64,000 nucleotides of DNA. It comes from Natronospira bacteriovora. GTDB taxonomy: Bacteria; Pseudomonadota; Gammaproteobacteria; Natronospirales; Natronospiraceae. A program made the position numbers and the translations under genes. Shown here in pieces: positions 30,763-38,143 of this stretch; positions within the stretch are counted from its first letter, which is position 1, and each line of letters begins with the position of its first letter. Below the pieces are notes generated by a model. It was not told the DNA's origin, made no database searches, and saw only the letters and a program-made list of their open reading frames with translations. Location: contig NZ_JAVDDT010000002.1 of the NCBI RefSeq assembly GCF_030848495.1, positions 248,001 through 312,000 on the forward strand, given 5' to 3'.

Positions 30763-30992
30763 TTGTGGTCGGCCAGACCGCTGACGCCGGACTGCCGGGC
30801 GCAGTGCACGGAACAATAGATGTCGTCGCCGCTTTCCACACCGTGGCCAATGACACGGGTGTCACAGCGTCGGCAGTGCGGGGCCAGGGCCTGAATGGCG
30901 CATTCGAAGGAATCGAATTCGTGCTCCTTGCCGTTCATGACGACGAGGAAATTCCTGGTGTAGTCATTTCCGCATGTTTCGCAATGAGACAT
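30759..30992 (-). CDS. Small cysteine-rich zinc-binding protein
   Basis: 77 residues from ATG 30992, preceded by an ideal AAGGAGGT. Metal-binding pairs are regularly spaced: CETC at residues 4-7, a further Cys near 30, CRRC near 40 and CSVHC near 60. It resembles small proteins annotated as prokaryotic metallothionein-like or zinc-ribbon; I recognise the pattern but not a studied function. It follows the HPF-cold-shock gene by 29 bases and is last in the operon hydrolase - archease - HPF/CSD - this gene. Confidence 0.75.
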   Translation of the reverse strand: MSHCETCGNDYTRNFLVVMNGKEHEFDSFECAIQALAPHCRRCDTRVIGHGVESGDDIYCSVHCARQSGVSGLADHN

Positions 30993-31021
30993 GGTTGCTA
31001 CCTCCTTGCCAACGGTCATGG

Positions 31022-31597
31022 TCAATGTTGTCCGGGCTGGTGCCGGCGTTTGCGGGTCAGCAGGTGAACGGTACTGGCACGGGGGCCGTCCTCCCCGGGC
31101 ACCTCCACAAAACGCACCCGGTCACCCACCTGGGCATCCCGGATGTGCGCATTCACCATGCTGTTCTCGTGAAAGAGGATCTCGCGACCGTCATCCGTCA
31201 TCAGCAGGCCGCTGGCGTTGCCCTGATCCAGATCGTGGATGCTGGCGAGTGAAGGCGCTTCATGACGCTTCACCTTGCCTCGCCGCCGACGTTCGTAATC
31301 TTCCAGCTGTCGGCGCATGGCCCGGAAGCTGTCACGGGTGGCGACGAAGGCATCTTCGTGACTGTGGTCCGGCCCGGTGGCATGGCCGCTGTTCAGTTCC
31401 GCCCCGGGCAGGGTAATTCGGATATGCACGAGGAAACGGTTGCCCTTGTGGTGTCTGGCTTCGGTCCGGCTGACCGTTACATGACAGGAGACAATGTCGG
31501 GAGCGAACTGTTCCAGCTTGTGGCATTCATCCTCGATCCTGTCCCGCAGTGCCGGTGAAGGCTCCAATTCCTTGAATGTGATTTGAACCGGGTTCAT
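31022..31597 (-). CDS. HPF/RaiA-like ribosome-associated domain fused to a cold-shock domain
   Basis: 191 residues. Residues about 1-105 follow the HPF/RaiA (sigma-54 modulation) fold: ITFKELEPSPALRDRIEDE, VTVSRTEARHHKGN, and DAFVATRDSFRAMRRQLEDY. Residues about 120-185 are a cold-shock/OB-type domain (NASGLLMTDDGREILFHENS, then GDRVRFVEVPGEDGPRA). HPF proteins bind the decoding site and inactivate ribosomes; cold-shock domains bind single-stranded RNA. The fusion suggests a ribosome-silencing factor for dormancy. It lies 68 bases after the archease gene in the operon behind the FixK-type site at 32906. Confidence 0.86.
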   Translation of the reverse strand: MNPVQITFKELEPSPALRDRIEDECHKLEQFAPDIVSCHVTVSRTEARHHKGNRFLVHIRITLPGAELNSGHATGPDHSHEDAFVATRDSFRAMRRQLEDYERRRRGKVKRHEAPSLASIHDLDQGNASGLLMTDDGREILFHENSMVNAHIRDAQVGDRVRFVEVPGEDGPRASTVHLLTRKRRHQPGQH

Positions 31598-31665
31598 GGC
31601 ATGGTCACCTCATCTTTCCGGTTGCCAGCCGGGAAATGTCTGCGTGTTCTCATCGTGATGGCAAT

Positions 31666-32130
31666 CTACGGTGTCTTACTCTTCTCCACCACGCATTGTG
31701 CGGTCCAGCAGTCGGCCCTGTGACGGACCATGAGTTCAGTGAGTGTGGCGCCCTTGATTTCAACCGCGGGACGATGGCGCACCCGGTTGATGGGTTCACC
31801 TTTCAGACGGGCACGGAGTTCATCACCGTGGATTTCCACATGAAACTGCGAGAACAGCATCTGGCGCGTGGCCATCTCGTAGACGACGGCATCGATCCAG
31901 TCGACGAAAAGCATTTCCCTGTCCGCGTTCCGGCATTGCACATCCACGGTGCGCCAGGTGGCAATCCGGCGGGGATCACAGATGATGGCGGTCATGGCCT
32001 TGGCGGCCTCTTCAAAGGCTTCTGCCATGTTTCTCCCCACACCCCGAATGCCCATGTCCGAGCCATGCTGGAAGTGTTCCCAGTGAGCGGGTAGAGCCAT
32101 GTGATTCGTTTCAGCGGTGTGCGACGTCAT
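31666..32130 (-). CDS. Archease-family protein
   Basis: 154 residues. HGSDMGIRGVGRNMAEAFEEAAKAM and FVDWIDAVVYEM match archease, including the acidic residues that bind metal. The C-terminus CVVEKSKTP is a few residues longer than the usual ending. Archease activates the RNA ligase RtcB, which joins 2',3'-cyclic-phosphate ends during tRNA repair or splicing. No rtcB lies in this window, so the partner is elsewhere or different. The gene overlaps the upstream hydrolase stop by 4 bases. An alternative start is the second Met (about residue 11). Confidence 0.87.
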   Translation of the reverse strand: MTSHTAETNHMALPAHWEHFQHGSDMGIRGVGRNMAEAFEEAAKAMTAIICDPRRIATWRTVDVQCRNADREMLFVDWIDAVVYEMATRQMLFSQFHVEIHGDELRARLKGEPINRVRHRPAVEIKGATLTELMVRHRADCWTAQCVVEKSKTP

Positions 32131-32846
32131 CGTGGCGCACCCTCCTGTCCCGTGCTGGTGGCAGTCTGCCCGGTCTGTGACTCGGCCTGGGGAGTGGCCA
32201 GATAGCGCTGGAACCAGACGGCGGCCGCCTGGGCCACCTCGTCCAGCTTGCCGGGCTCCTCGAACAGATGTGAGGCGTCGGCGATCAGTCGCAGCTCGTA
32301 GGGGGCTGTAATCTGCCGCGAGGCCGTGCGGCTGAGGCGATAGATTTCCCGGTCCAGCGAACCGATGATTATCAGAATCGGCGCCCGCACGCGTGACAGG
32401 GCTTCGCCAGCCAGATCCACGCGGCCTCCCCGGGAGACCACAGCCCGAATCTGTCGCGGCCGTTCGGCGGCCGCGATCAGGGCCGCGGCCGCACCGGTAC
32501 TGGCACCGAAGAGTCCGATGGGCAGGTTGCTGAGCGCTGCTTCCCGTCGCAGCCAGTCGAGCACCGCAAGCAGGCGCGCACTGAGCAGGTCGATGTCAAA
32601 GCGAAAGCGTCCGTCTGCCTTGTCCTGTTCATGTTCATTTTCCGTCAGCAGGTCGAACAGTAACGTGGCCATGCCGCGTTCATTGAGTTGCTTTGCCACG
32701 TTGCGGTTTCGAGGACTCAGGCGACTGCTGCCGCTTCCGTGCACGAACAACACCAGCCCGGCGGCGCTTGTCGGCCGGTCAAGCAGGGCGGACAGTTGCA
32801 CACCGCCCACGGAAATCTTCAGTTCCTGATGGTGAGCTGTTCTCAT
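32127..32846 (-). CDS. Alpha/beta hydrolase (dienelactone-hydrolase-like)
   Basis: 239 residues. The oxyanion region is LFVHGSGSSRLSPRN, the nucleophile elbow LFGASTGAA (Ser near residue 114), then the Asp (GSLDRE) and His (DASHLFEE). All three catalytic residues are visible, unlike in the paralogue at 27329-28066. The substrate is unknown; such enzymes are common in low-oxygen stress clusters. The last residues are Gln/Thr/Ser-rich. It is first in the operon hydrolase - archease - HPF/CSD - zinc protein, with a FixK-type box about 66 bases upstream and a divergent APH-fold kinase gene beyond it. Confidence 0.85.
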   Translation of the reverse strand: MRTAHHQELKISVGGVQLSALLDRPTSAAGLVLFVHGSGSSRLSPRNRNVAKQLNERGMATLLFDLLTENEHEQDKADGRFRFDIDLLSARLLAVLDWLRREAALSNLPIGLFGASTGAAAALIAAAERPRQIRAVVSRGGRVDLAGEALSRVRAPILIIIGSLDREIYRLSRTASRQITAPYELRLIADASHLFEEPGKLDEVAQAAAVWFQRYLATPQAESQTGQTATSTGQEGAPR

Positions 32847-32905
32847 GGGAATGTCCCCGATCGTCTGTCGTGCCCTCAGACTAGGGCGTGCTGATGATGG
32901 TGGTG

Positions 32906-32919
32906 ATGACGGCCGTCAA
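32906..32919. promoter_or_regulatory. FNR/FixK-type site ATGACGGCCGTCAA
   Basis: One mismatch to TTGAC-N4-GTCAA. It is centred about 66 bases upstream of the hydrolase operon (start 32846) and about 100 upstream of the APH-fold kinase start at 33014. Confidence 0.65.
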
Positions 32920-32935
32920 CAGGCGACGGAATATG

Positions 32936-32949
32936 TTGACGGGGATCAG
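32936..32949. promoter_or_regulatory. Weaker FNR/FixK-like site TTGACGGGGATCAG
   Basis: Eight of ten positions fit TTGA(C/T)-N4-(G/A)TCAA. Its centre is 30 bases from that of the 32906 site, three helical turns, and 71 bases upstream of the kinase start at 33014. It may be the rightward partner of a divergent pair. Confidence 0.45.
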
Positions 32950-33013
32950 CGCCGGGGGCCGTTTCGACGTATACATTTCAGGGAAATCGGTGATTCACGA
33001 TGAGGGAGGCGGC

Positions 33014-34072
33014 ATGAGCCGAGCGGTTCACAGTCAGCCGGAAGGGGAGGGCGTTGACATGGCTGCCAAACTGGCCTGTCTGTCCCGGCCCGCAAGTTAT
33101 CCGGAGCGCCCGGTGCGGGTGGAGGTGTTGGAGACGCACATGTCCTGGGTCTTCCTGACCGATCGCTTCGTCTACAAGATGAAAAAGCCGGTTTACCTGC
33201 CACCCCTGGACCTGACCAGCCTCGAGAAAAGACATCGCAACTGTCTGTCCGAATTGCGGCTCAACCGGCGTCTCGCCCGTGGCGTCTATCTCGGGGTGCT
33301 GCCCCTGACTCTGGATGGCCCCCGTCGCCTGCTGATTGATGGCGAGGGAGAGGCGGTGGAGTGGCTGGTCAGGATGCGGCGCCTGCCGGCCGGCCTGATG
33401 CTGGATGCCAGGTTGCACCGTGGAAAACTGACCGCTGATGAGGTTCACCGATTCATGAAGCCGCTGCTGCGCTTTTACGCCCGTTCGGCCCCTGCCATGG
33501 CGGAGCCTCTGGCATACCAGGGCAAACTCGCCGCGGGGATCGATGACGTGGCCGCCGGTTTGTTCGAGCCCGGCCTGGCCGCGGATGCAGACAGGGTGGC
33601 GGCCATTCAAAGGGCCCTGCATGCGGCCACGGGTGCATTGGGAGAATTGCTGTCGGCCCGCGTCATGCAGGGCAGCATCATCGAGGCTCATGGTGACCTT
33701 CGGCCAGAGCATGTCTGCCTCAGCCACCCGCCGGTAATGATAGATTGCCTGGAGTTCAGCTACGAACTGCGCGTTCAGGATGTGGCCGATGAGTTGGCCT
33801 TCCTGAGCCTGGAATGTGAGTGCCTGGGCGCGGATTTCGTGGGCGATGTGATCTTTGCCGAACTGGAAAGAGTACTTGGTGATCGTCCGCCGCCGGCCGT
33901 GATTCATTACTACAAGGCGGCGCGAGCGTTTCTTCGAGCACGCCTGTGCTACTGGCATCTGCACGAGCCGCAGGATGCCGTAATGGCACAGCATTGGCGC
34001 GAACGGGGCAGTGCTTATCTGGCACGTGCCGAAGCCTATCTTGCCCGTTGTTCCGGTGTGGTCGGAAGTTGA
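33014..34072 (+). CDS. APH-fold (aminoglycoside-phosphotransferase-like) kinase
   Basis: 352 residues from ATG 33014 (GAGGGAGGC upstream); the longer open frame from 32888 runs through the operator sites and is rejected. VFLTDRFVYKMKKPVYL fits the ATP-binding lysine region, EAHGDLRPEHVCL is the catalytic HGDxxxxH loop, and MIDCLEFSYELRVQDVADELAFL is the metal-binding segment. The family resembles the kinase domain of Rv2004c, a DosR-regulon protein. The substrate is unknown and resistance is not implied. It is divergent from the hydrolase operon; its end overlaps the convergent PRPP synthetase gene by 37 bases. Confidence 0.82.
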   Translation: MSRAVHSQPEGEGVDMAAKLACLSRPASYPERPVRVEVLETHMSWVFLTDRFVYKMKKPVYLPPLDLTSLEKRHRNCLSELRLNRRLARGVYLGVLPLTLDGPRRLLIDGEGEAVEWLVRMRRLPAGLMLDARLHRGKLTADEVHRFMKPLLRFYARSAPAMAEPLAYQGKLAAGIDDVAAGLFEPGLAADADRVAAIQRALHAATGALGELLSARVMQGSIIEAHGDLRPEHVCLSHPPVMIDCLEFSYELRVQDVADELAFLSLECECLGADFVGDVIFAELERVLGDRPPPAVIHYYKAARAFLRARLCYWHLHEPQDAVMAQHWRERGSAYLARAEAYLARCSGVVGS

Positions 34073-35130
34073 TGGCCGGGCCATTGCCAGCCTGCCATCA
34101 TTCCGCCGAGCGCGTGCTCGTCGGCCTCATCGGCCATTTGCATGCCCAGATGCCAGAGGCTGCCGCCCCGATGGAGGCATTGAATGGCATCCGCCAGCAG
34201 GGGCGCCAGGGGGACGATGTACAGGTTACGCCATGCCTTGCGCCGGGTTGTTTCTGTCTGGCTCACGCTGTCAGTGACCAGGATGCGGTCAATGGGGGCC
34301 TCCGCCAGGCGTTCGGGCGCATCGCGGGTGAACAGGCCATGGGTGGCGATGGCCACGATGCCACGGGCACCCTCCCGGTGACAGGCGACTGCAGCTCGAG
34401 CCAGTGTGCCTCCGCTGGCGATCAGGTCATCCACCATGATCACCTGCTTGCCACCCACGGATGCCATGAGTCGTTCGCCGCTGAGTTTGCCACCGCTGCG
34501 GTACTTCTCCATGCAACCCGTATCCACCGGTCGGCCGGTGATCTTCTCCAGCATCCAGCGAAAGTGTTCGACCCTCTTCAGACCGCCGGTATCCGGTGAC
34601 AGAACCAGGCAGTCTTCGGTGCCAATCCAGTCACGCAGATGATGGATCAGCAGTGAAGCAGCACTCAGGCTTTCTGCGGGTACGCGAAAGGCATTTTCGA
34701 AAGCGGCCTGGTTGTGTACCTCCAGGGTGATGACCCGTTCCACGCCACAGCTTTCCAGCATGGCTGCCACGTGACGAGTGGAAACGGGATCCTGACGCTT
34801 GCTTCGACGGTCCTTGCGTGAGTAACAGAGGTAGGGCAGCACTGCGGTCAGGCGTCCTGCACCGGCATCTCGAAGGGCACCGAGCAGCAGGCAACAGCGA
34901 ACCAGGCGATCATTCACGCTGGCCTCGTGATCACCCTGAAGGGAATCCAGCAGGTAGACATCCCGGTCACGGACATTGTCCAGCGGCCGGCACTTGTGCT
35001 CGCCGTCTTCAAAGTGACGCAGATCCAGTGTGCCCGCCTGTCCGTGCAGTCGTCGGGCCACCGCCCGGATCGTGGCAGCATTGAAACCGTAGATCAGCGG
35101 CCCCCGGCCATCCATGCGCGGCTCAATCAC
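34036..35130 (-). CDS. Ribose-phosphate pyrophosphokinase (PRPP synthetase), divergent type
   Basis: 364 residues from GTG 35130, which overlaps the DUF3775 stop; ATG 35115 is possible. Visible family motifs are FEDGEHKCRP, LPYLCYSRKDRRSKRQDPVS (the flexible catalytic loop with Arg/Lys), LEVHNQAAFENAF, VLSPDTGGLKR and the PRPP loop VIMVDDLIASGGTL. It makes PRPP from ribose-5-phosphate and ATP. It is longer than housekeeping Prs (about 315 residues) and divergent, so it is probably a second, conditional enzyme. PRPP could feed the phosphoribosyltransferase at 28080 under low oxygen; this is inference. Confidence 0.85.
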   Translation of the reverse strand: MIEPRMDGRGPLIYGFNAATIRAVARRLHGQAGTLDLRHFEDGEHKCRPLDNVRDRDVYLLDSLQGDHEASVNDRLVRCCLLLGALRDAGAGRLTAVLPYLCYSRKDRRSKRQDPVSTRHVAAMLESCGVERVITLEVHNQAAFENAFRVPAESLSAASLLIHHLRDWIGTEDCLVLSPDTGGLKRVEHFRWMLEKITGRPVDTGCMEKYRSGGKLSGERLMASVGGKQVIMVDDLIASGGTLARAAVACHREGARGIVAIATHGLFTRDAPERLAEAPIDRILVTDSVSQTETTRRKAWRNLYIVPLAPLLADAIQCLHRGGSLWHLGMQMADEADEHALGGMMAGWQWPGHQLPTTPEQRAR

Positions 35131-35542
35131 AGTGATAGCCCAGAATGTCCAGGCCCTCGGTCAGCTGATCCGACAGCATGGGATGTGCCATCAGGTAGTC
35201 GGCCGTGTAATCGGTCCATTCCGCATCGGCATCACTCAGCAGGGCATGCCAGTCCTGGCGATCATAGTCGCCCCGCCCCATCCAGAGCAGGGCCACCACT
35301 TCCACCTGTTGGTTCCGGTCCAGATCGTCGATGATGCTCCGAAACTCATTCAGGCTCTGGTCATCGTGATGGGCGGCCAGAATCTGCGTTGGCCAGTCAT
35401 CGGACGGGTTGCCAGGCTCCTCCGGGATGACGACGGCTTCCTGGGCGTGGAATATCCGCGCCAGCTGGATGAGCCGGCACACATTGTCCAGGTTCACGTC
35501 CAGGGTTGGCGAATCGGCCTGGCTCTCGAACTCAGCGCTCAT
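35123..35542 (-). CDS. DUF3775 domain protein
   Basis: 139 residues, acidic. LARIFHAQEAVVIPEEPGNPSDDWP followed later by ALLWMGRGDYDRQDW is the DUF3775 pattern. No catalytic motif, signal peptide or membrane segment is visible; the function is unknown. It overlaps the upstream zinc-ribbon gene by 11 bases and the PRPP synthetase gene by 8, so the three are translationally linked in one operon behind the site at 35825. Confidence 0.75.
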   Translation of the reverse strand: MSAEFESQADSPTLDVNLDNVCRLIQLARIFHAQEAVVIPEEPGNPSDDWPTQILAAHHDDQSLNEFRSIIDDLDRNQQVEVVALLWMGRGDYDRQDWHALLSDADAEWTDYTADYLMAHPMLSDQLTEGLDILGYHCD

Positions 35543-35777
35543 TGGGGTTCTCCTGGTGACTCACCAGCGTCCAGTAGCGGCCGCCACGGCCTGGCATGCT
35601 GGTGGTGGTCAGGTAAAGCGTGTGCTGACAATGGCTGCATTCGATCTCCTGGCCCATGGAGAGGTCGTCGGTAGAGAGCATCAGCGGGCGTTCGCAATCC
35701 GGGCAGGCCATCACGAAACTGTCGTCGGCGTGGGAGTTTCCGCGTTGGTTTCTACGGTTCATGGCGTGTCGACTCAT
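35532..35777 (-). CDS. Small zinc-ribbon protein
   Basis: 81 residues from ATG 35777; ATG 35762 is an equal alternative, and neither has a strong Shine-Dalgarno. Two Cys pairs, CPDC and CSHC, about 20 residues apart and flanking an MGQEIECSHCQHTLYL segment, form a zinc ribbon. It could bind nucleic acid or protein, but nothing specific is seen. First gene of the operon zinc ribbon - DUF3775 - PRPP synthetase; a FixK-type site lies about 55 bases upstream. Confidence 0.65.
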   Translation of the reverse strand: MSRHAMNRRNQRGNSHADDSFVMACPDCERPLMLSTDDLSMGQEIECSHCQHTLYLTTTSMPGRGGRYWTLVSHQENPNER

Positions 35778-35824
35778 GTCTGGCGATGGAACCTCAATTC
35801 TGCAAATGCCGTGGATGGATGGCA

Positions 35825-35838
35825 TTGACGCCCGTCAT
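35825..35838. promoter_or_regulatory. FNR/FixK-type site TTGACGCCCGTCAT
   Basis: Nine of ten positions match TTGAC-N4-GTCAA. It is placed for the leftward zinc-ribbon/DUF3775/PRPP synthetase operon. Confidence 0.6.
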
Positions 35839-35879
35839 CGAGGCGCCGAATCCGCGATTCCGGATGAAACCGTCTGACG

Positions 35880-35893
35880 ATGACTGTGGTCAA
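35880..35893. promoter_or_regulatory. FNR/FixK-type site ATGACTGTGGTCAA
   Basis: Nine of ten positions match TTGAC-N4-GTCAA. Its centre is 74 bases upstream of the dodecin start. Its centre is 55 bases from that of the 35825 site, so each divergent transcript may have its own box. Confidence 0.6.
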
Positions 35894-35960
35894 CGCCTGG
35901 CGTGTGACGGCCCGGCAGACTGGATCTCCAAGCTGACGAAAATTCGGAAGGAGTCCAGTC

Positions 35961-36161
35961 ATGACCGTCGCAAAGATCATTGAAATCAGTGCGACCTCAA
36001 ACGACAGTTTCGAGGACGCCATTCGCCAGGGCATCGACAAGGCATCGAAGTCGGTGGATAACATCAAGGGGGCCTGGGTGGCCGAGCAGAAGGTGACCGT
36101 CGAGAACGGCAAGATCAGCGGCTATCGTGTGGATATGCGGGTCACCTTTGTACTCAACTAG
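35961..36161 (+). CDS. Dodecin family flavin-binding protein
   Basis: 66 residues, the full dodecin length. KIIEISATSNDSFEDAI and then GAWVAEQKVTVENGKISGYRV are characteristic, including the Trp that stacks on flavin. Dodecins form hollow dodecamers that store or buffer flavins (or CoA in some bacteria). The start has AAGGAG upstream. It is monocistronic: an operator site on the left, a bidirectional terminator on the right. Confidence 0.93.
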   Translation: MTVAKIIEISATSNDSFEDAIRQGIDKASKSVDNIKGAWVAEQKVTVENGKISGYRVDMRVTFVLN

Positions 36162-36226
36162 GCAGGTGCCGTGATTTGCTTTTCACAGTCCGAGGATGGT
36201 GTGGTGGAGTGTTCACGGCCTCGAGA

Positions 36227-36259
36227 AAAGGCCCCGACCTGTTGAGGTGCGGGGCCTTT
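36227..36259. terminator. Bidirectional terminator between dodecin and hsp20
   Basis: AAAGGCCCC (36227-36235) pairs with GGGGCCTTT (36251-36259) around a further internal ACCT/AGGT stem. A-rich and T-rich flanks allow termination of both converging genes. Confidence 0.85.
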
Positions 36260-36287
36260 CGCTTTATGCATTTACCCGTCGTCAGTT

Positions 36288-36734
36288 TCAGCTCTTGATC
36301 GGGATCCGATTGCTGCGGGCCTTCTTGGTCTTGGGAATGGTGATTTCTACCACGCCCTTGTCCGAGCGGGCGCTTACCTTGGTGGCATCTGCGGTATCCG
36401 GAAGACTGAAGCGGCGGAAGAAACTGCCGTGGAAACGCTCCGAGCGGCGATAGTGCTCATCACCGGTGGACTTCTCTTCCTTGCGTTCACCACTGATGGT
36501 GAGCAGGCCGTTCTCCAGGGTGATGTCCACTTCCTCGGGTGCCACGCCGGGAATATCCACCAGTACCAGGAAACGATCCGCTTCCTCGCGAATATCCACG
36601 GCGGGGTTCCATTCTGCCATGCCCAGTGATTCGTCCGGCCGGCTGATCATGGGGGAAAAGCGGTCGAACAGTCGGTCGAAATCCGCATCCAGACTGGGAA
36701 TCCAGCTGCGGCGTGGAGTGGTCAGCATTCTCAT
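36288..36734 (-). CDS. Hsp20/alpha-crystallin small heat-shock protein
   Basis: 148 residues. The alpha-crystallin domain spans about 40-135: WNPAVDIREEADRFLVLVDIPGV, ENGLLTISGER, then the late strand GVVEITIPK. The C-terminal IPI gives the IxI motif that docks subunits. It holds unfolding proteins in an ATP-independent way. The HspX/Acr protein of the mycobacterial dormancy response is the same family. A FixK-type site about 86 bases upstream suggests oxygen-dependent rather than purely heat control. Confidence 0.93.
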   Translation of the reverse strand: MRMLTTPRRSWIPSLDADFDRLFDRFSPMISRPDESLGMAEWNPAVDIREEADRFLVLVDIPGVAPEEVDITLENGLLTISGERKEEKSTGDEHYRRSERFHGSFFRRFSLPDTADATKVSARSDKGVVEITIPKTKKARSNRIPIKS

Positions 36735-36812
36735 CTCAGCACCTCCCGGGTAGCGTTTACCGTCCGGAACCGGACGTCCAGTGCAGGGTGCAACGATCCC
36801 GGATTCACCGTG

Positions 36813-36826
36813 TTGACGGCGGTCAT
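36813..36826. promoter_or_regulatory. FNR/FixK-type site TTGACGGCGGTCAT upstream of hsp20
   Basis: Nine of ten positions match the consensus, and the 14-mer is identical to the fbp/glgP site at 14742. It is centred about 86 bases upstream of the hsp20 start. Confidence 0.6.
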
Positions 36827-36851
36827 CGTCACCTGAGAATTTCCCGGGCTT

Positions 36852-37859
36852 TCAGGGCTGGACTACGGCTGCGCCACTGAAACGTCCGTGCCGAAGATCG
36901 TCCAGGGCTTGTCCGGCCTGTTCCAGCGGGTAGGTGGTGACTTCGGTGCGAATGGGGATTTTCGGGGCCAGGGCAAGGAAGTCACGGCCATCGGCCCGGG
37001 TGAGATTGGCCACGGATTTCAGGCTGCGTTCTCCCCACAGTGTGCGATAGGGGAAGGCAGGAATGTCGCTCATGTGGATTCCCCCGCTGACCACGGTGCC
37101 GCCCCGATCCACCTGTTCCAGGGCCGATACCATCAGTTCACCCACTGGTGCGAAGATGAGAGCGGCATCAAGAATCTCCGGTGGACGCTGGTCGCTGCCG
37201 CCGGCCCAGACCGCACCCAATTGCCGGGCAAAGGCCTGAGCGCTCACGTCGCCGGGGCGGGTGAAGGCGTAGACCGATTGACCGTGCCAGACGGCCAGCT
37301 GGGTGAGAATATGCGCTGCGGCGCCGAAGCCGTAGATGCCCAGGCGTTGATTGTCAGCGCCCCCGGCCAGGCGCCAGGCACGAAAACCGATCAGGCCGGC
37401 GCAGAGCAGGGGCGCGATGTCCGCGGCCTTGGCGTCAGTGGGCAGGGGAAAGCAGAAGGGGGCGTGGGCCAGGGCATACTCGGCGAAGCCGCCGTCCAGG
37501 GTATAGCCGGTAAACTCGGCCGCCTCGCACAGATTCTCCCGACCTCGCCGGCAATGGCGGCAGCTGCCGTCGGTGCGGCCCAGCCACGGCACGCCCACCC
37601 GGTCGCCGGCCTTGAGTGTCCCGCACTCGGGCCCCGCTTCCACTACCGTGCCAACGATCTGATGGCCGGGAATGAGGGGCAGGCTGGGCGTGTCCAGCTC
37701 GCCGTCGAGGATGTGCAGGTCGGTGCGGCAGATGCCGCAGGCCTCCACCTTGAGCAGGAGCTGATCCGGCGCCTGCCTTGAGGGTATCGGCACCCGTTCC
37801 GGGACCAGAGCCCGACCGGGACCGTGAAGGACCATTGCCCGCATGTGATCCGCCATCAT
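36852..37859 (-). CDS. Zinc-dependent alcohol dehydrogenase (MDR superfamily)
   Basis: 335 residues from ATG 37859 (GGAGG upstream); the longer frame runs through the old tRNA terminator. ACGICRTDLHI with the catalytic Cys, then GHQIVG, and the Rossmann motif GIYGFGAAAHI are those of an NAD(P)-dependent alcohol dehydrogenase. The structural-zinc lobe reads TDGSCRHCRRGRENLC, with three Cys instead of four (the first is replaced by Asp). It interconverts an alcohol and aldehyde; the substrate is unknown. It could dispose of reducing power under low oxygen. No operator of its own is evident apart from the element boundary next to it. Confidence 0.88.
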   Translation of the reverse strand: MMADHMRAMVLHGPGRALVPERVPIPSRQAPDQLLLKVEACGICRTDLHILDGELDTPSLPLIPGHQIVGTVVEAGPECGTLKAGDRVGVPWLGRTDGSCRHCRRGRENLCEAAEFTGYTLDGGFAEYALAHAPFCFPLPTDAKAADIAPLLCAGLIGFRAWRLAGGADNQRLGIYGFGAAAHILTQLAVWHGQSVYAFTRPGDVSAQAFARQLGAVWAGGSDQRPPEILDAALIFAPVGELMVSALEQVDRGGTVVSGGIHMSDIPAFPYRTLWGERSLKSVANLTRADGRDFLALAPKIPIRTEVTTYPLEQAGQALDDLRHGRFSGAAVVQP

Positions 37860-37908
37860 CGTCGCCTCCGGGGTCTCCAGAGAACATAGTCGCTTGGCGG
37901 ACAAACAA

Positions 37909-37938
37909 AAAGGCCGAACCCTGGCGGATCCGGCCTTT
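37909..37938 (-). terminator. Orphaned terminator of the tRNA-Val gene
   Basis: AAAGGCCG pairs with CGGCCTTT, followed on the minus strand by a T-rich run. It directly follows the leftover tRNA 3' fragment at 37948-37995, so before integration it probably ended the tRNA-Val transcript. It now lies about 9.1 kb from the intact tRNA. Confidence 0.75.
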
Positions 37939-37947
37939 CTTCGGAAC

Positions 37948-37995
37948 TGGTGGGCGATGCTGGATTTGAACCAGCGACCCCTGCCGTGTGAAGGC
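37948..37995. repeat. attL: 3' fragment of tRNA-Val
   Basis: 48 bases identical to the right-hand copy at 47070-47117 except position 37965 (T against C at 47087), which falls in the T-loop. It covers the tRNA from the anticodon stem to CCA. It lacks the 5' half, so it is not a functional tRNA. Confidence 0.92.
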
Positions 37996-38050
37996 GGGCA
38001 TAAGTTAAGCAGGCCGAACAAAATGGCATATAAAACAGGGATATAGGGGA

Positions 38051-38079
38051 TTGCCGTTTCCGCATTGATGCACTAATAT
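38051..38079 (+). promoter_or_regulatory. int: Candidate promoter of the integrase gene
   Basis: TTGCCG (38051-38056) and TAATAT (38074-38079) with a 17-base spacer. The predicted transcript would start just before the end-repeat at 38097, so integrase expression could be influenced by whatever binds there. Confidence 0.45.
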
Positions 38080-38096
38080 GCAGGAGAGTGGCCAGA

Positions 38097-38120
38097 GAGT
38101 GGCCACTTTTTGGCTACTCG
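38097..38120. repeat. 24-base end repeat of the element, left copy
   Basis: Identical over 24 bases to 46971-46994. Each copy is itself an imperfect inverted repeat: GAGTGGCCA, a 5-base spacer, TGGCTACTC. The left copy is preceded by a partial tandem unit ending GTGGCCA. Candidate arm-type integrase or excisionase binding site. Confidence 0.8.
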
Positions 38121-38143
38121 AAGCGGAACCAGAGGCCCCTGCC

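Noticed and set aside
32888-33013. N-terminal extension of the APH-fold kinase gene
   Set aside because: It would translate through two candidate operator sites; the start at 33014 has GAGGGAGGC upstream.
37948-37995. Second tRNA-Val gene
   Set aside because: Only the 3' 48 bases are present; the acceptor 5' strand and D-arm are missing. It is the attachment-site remnant.
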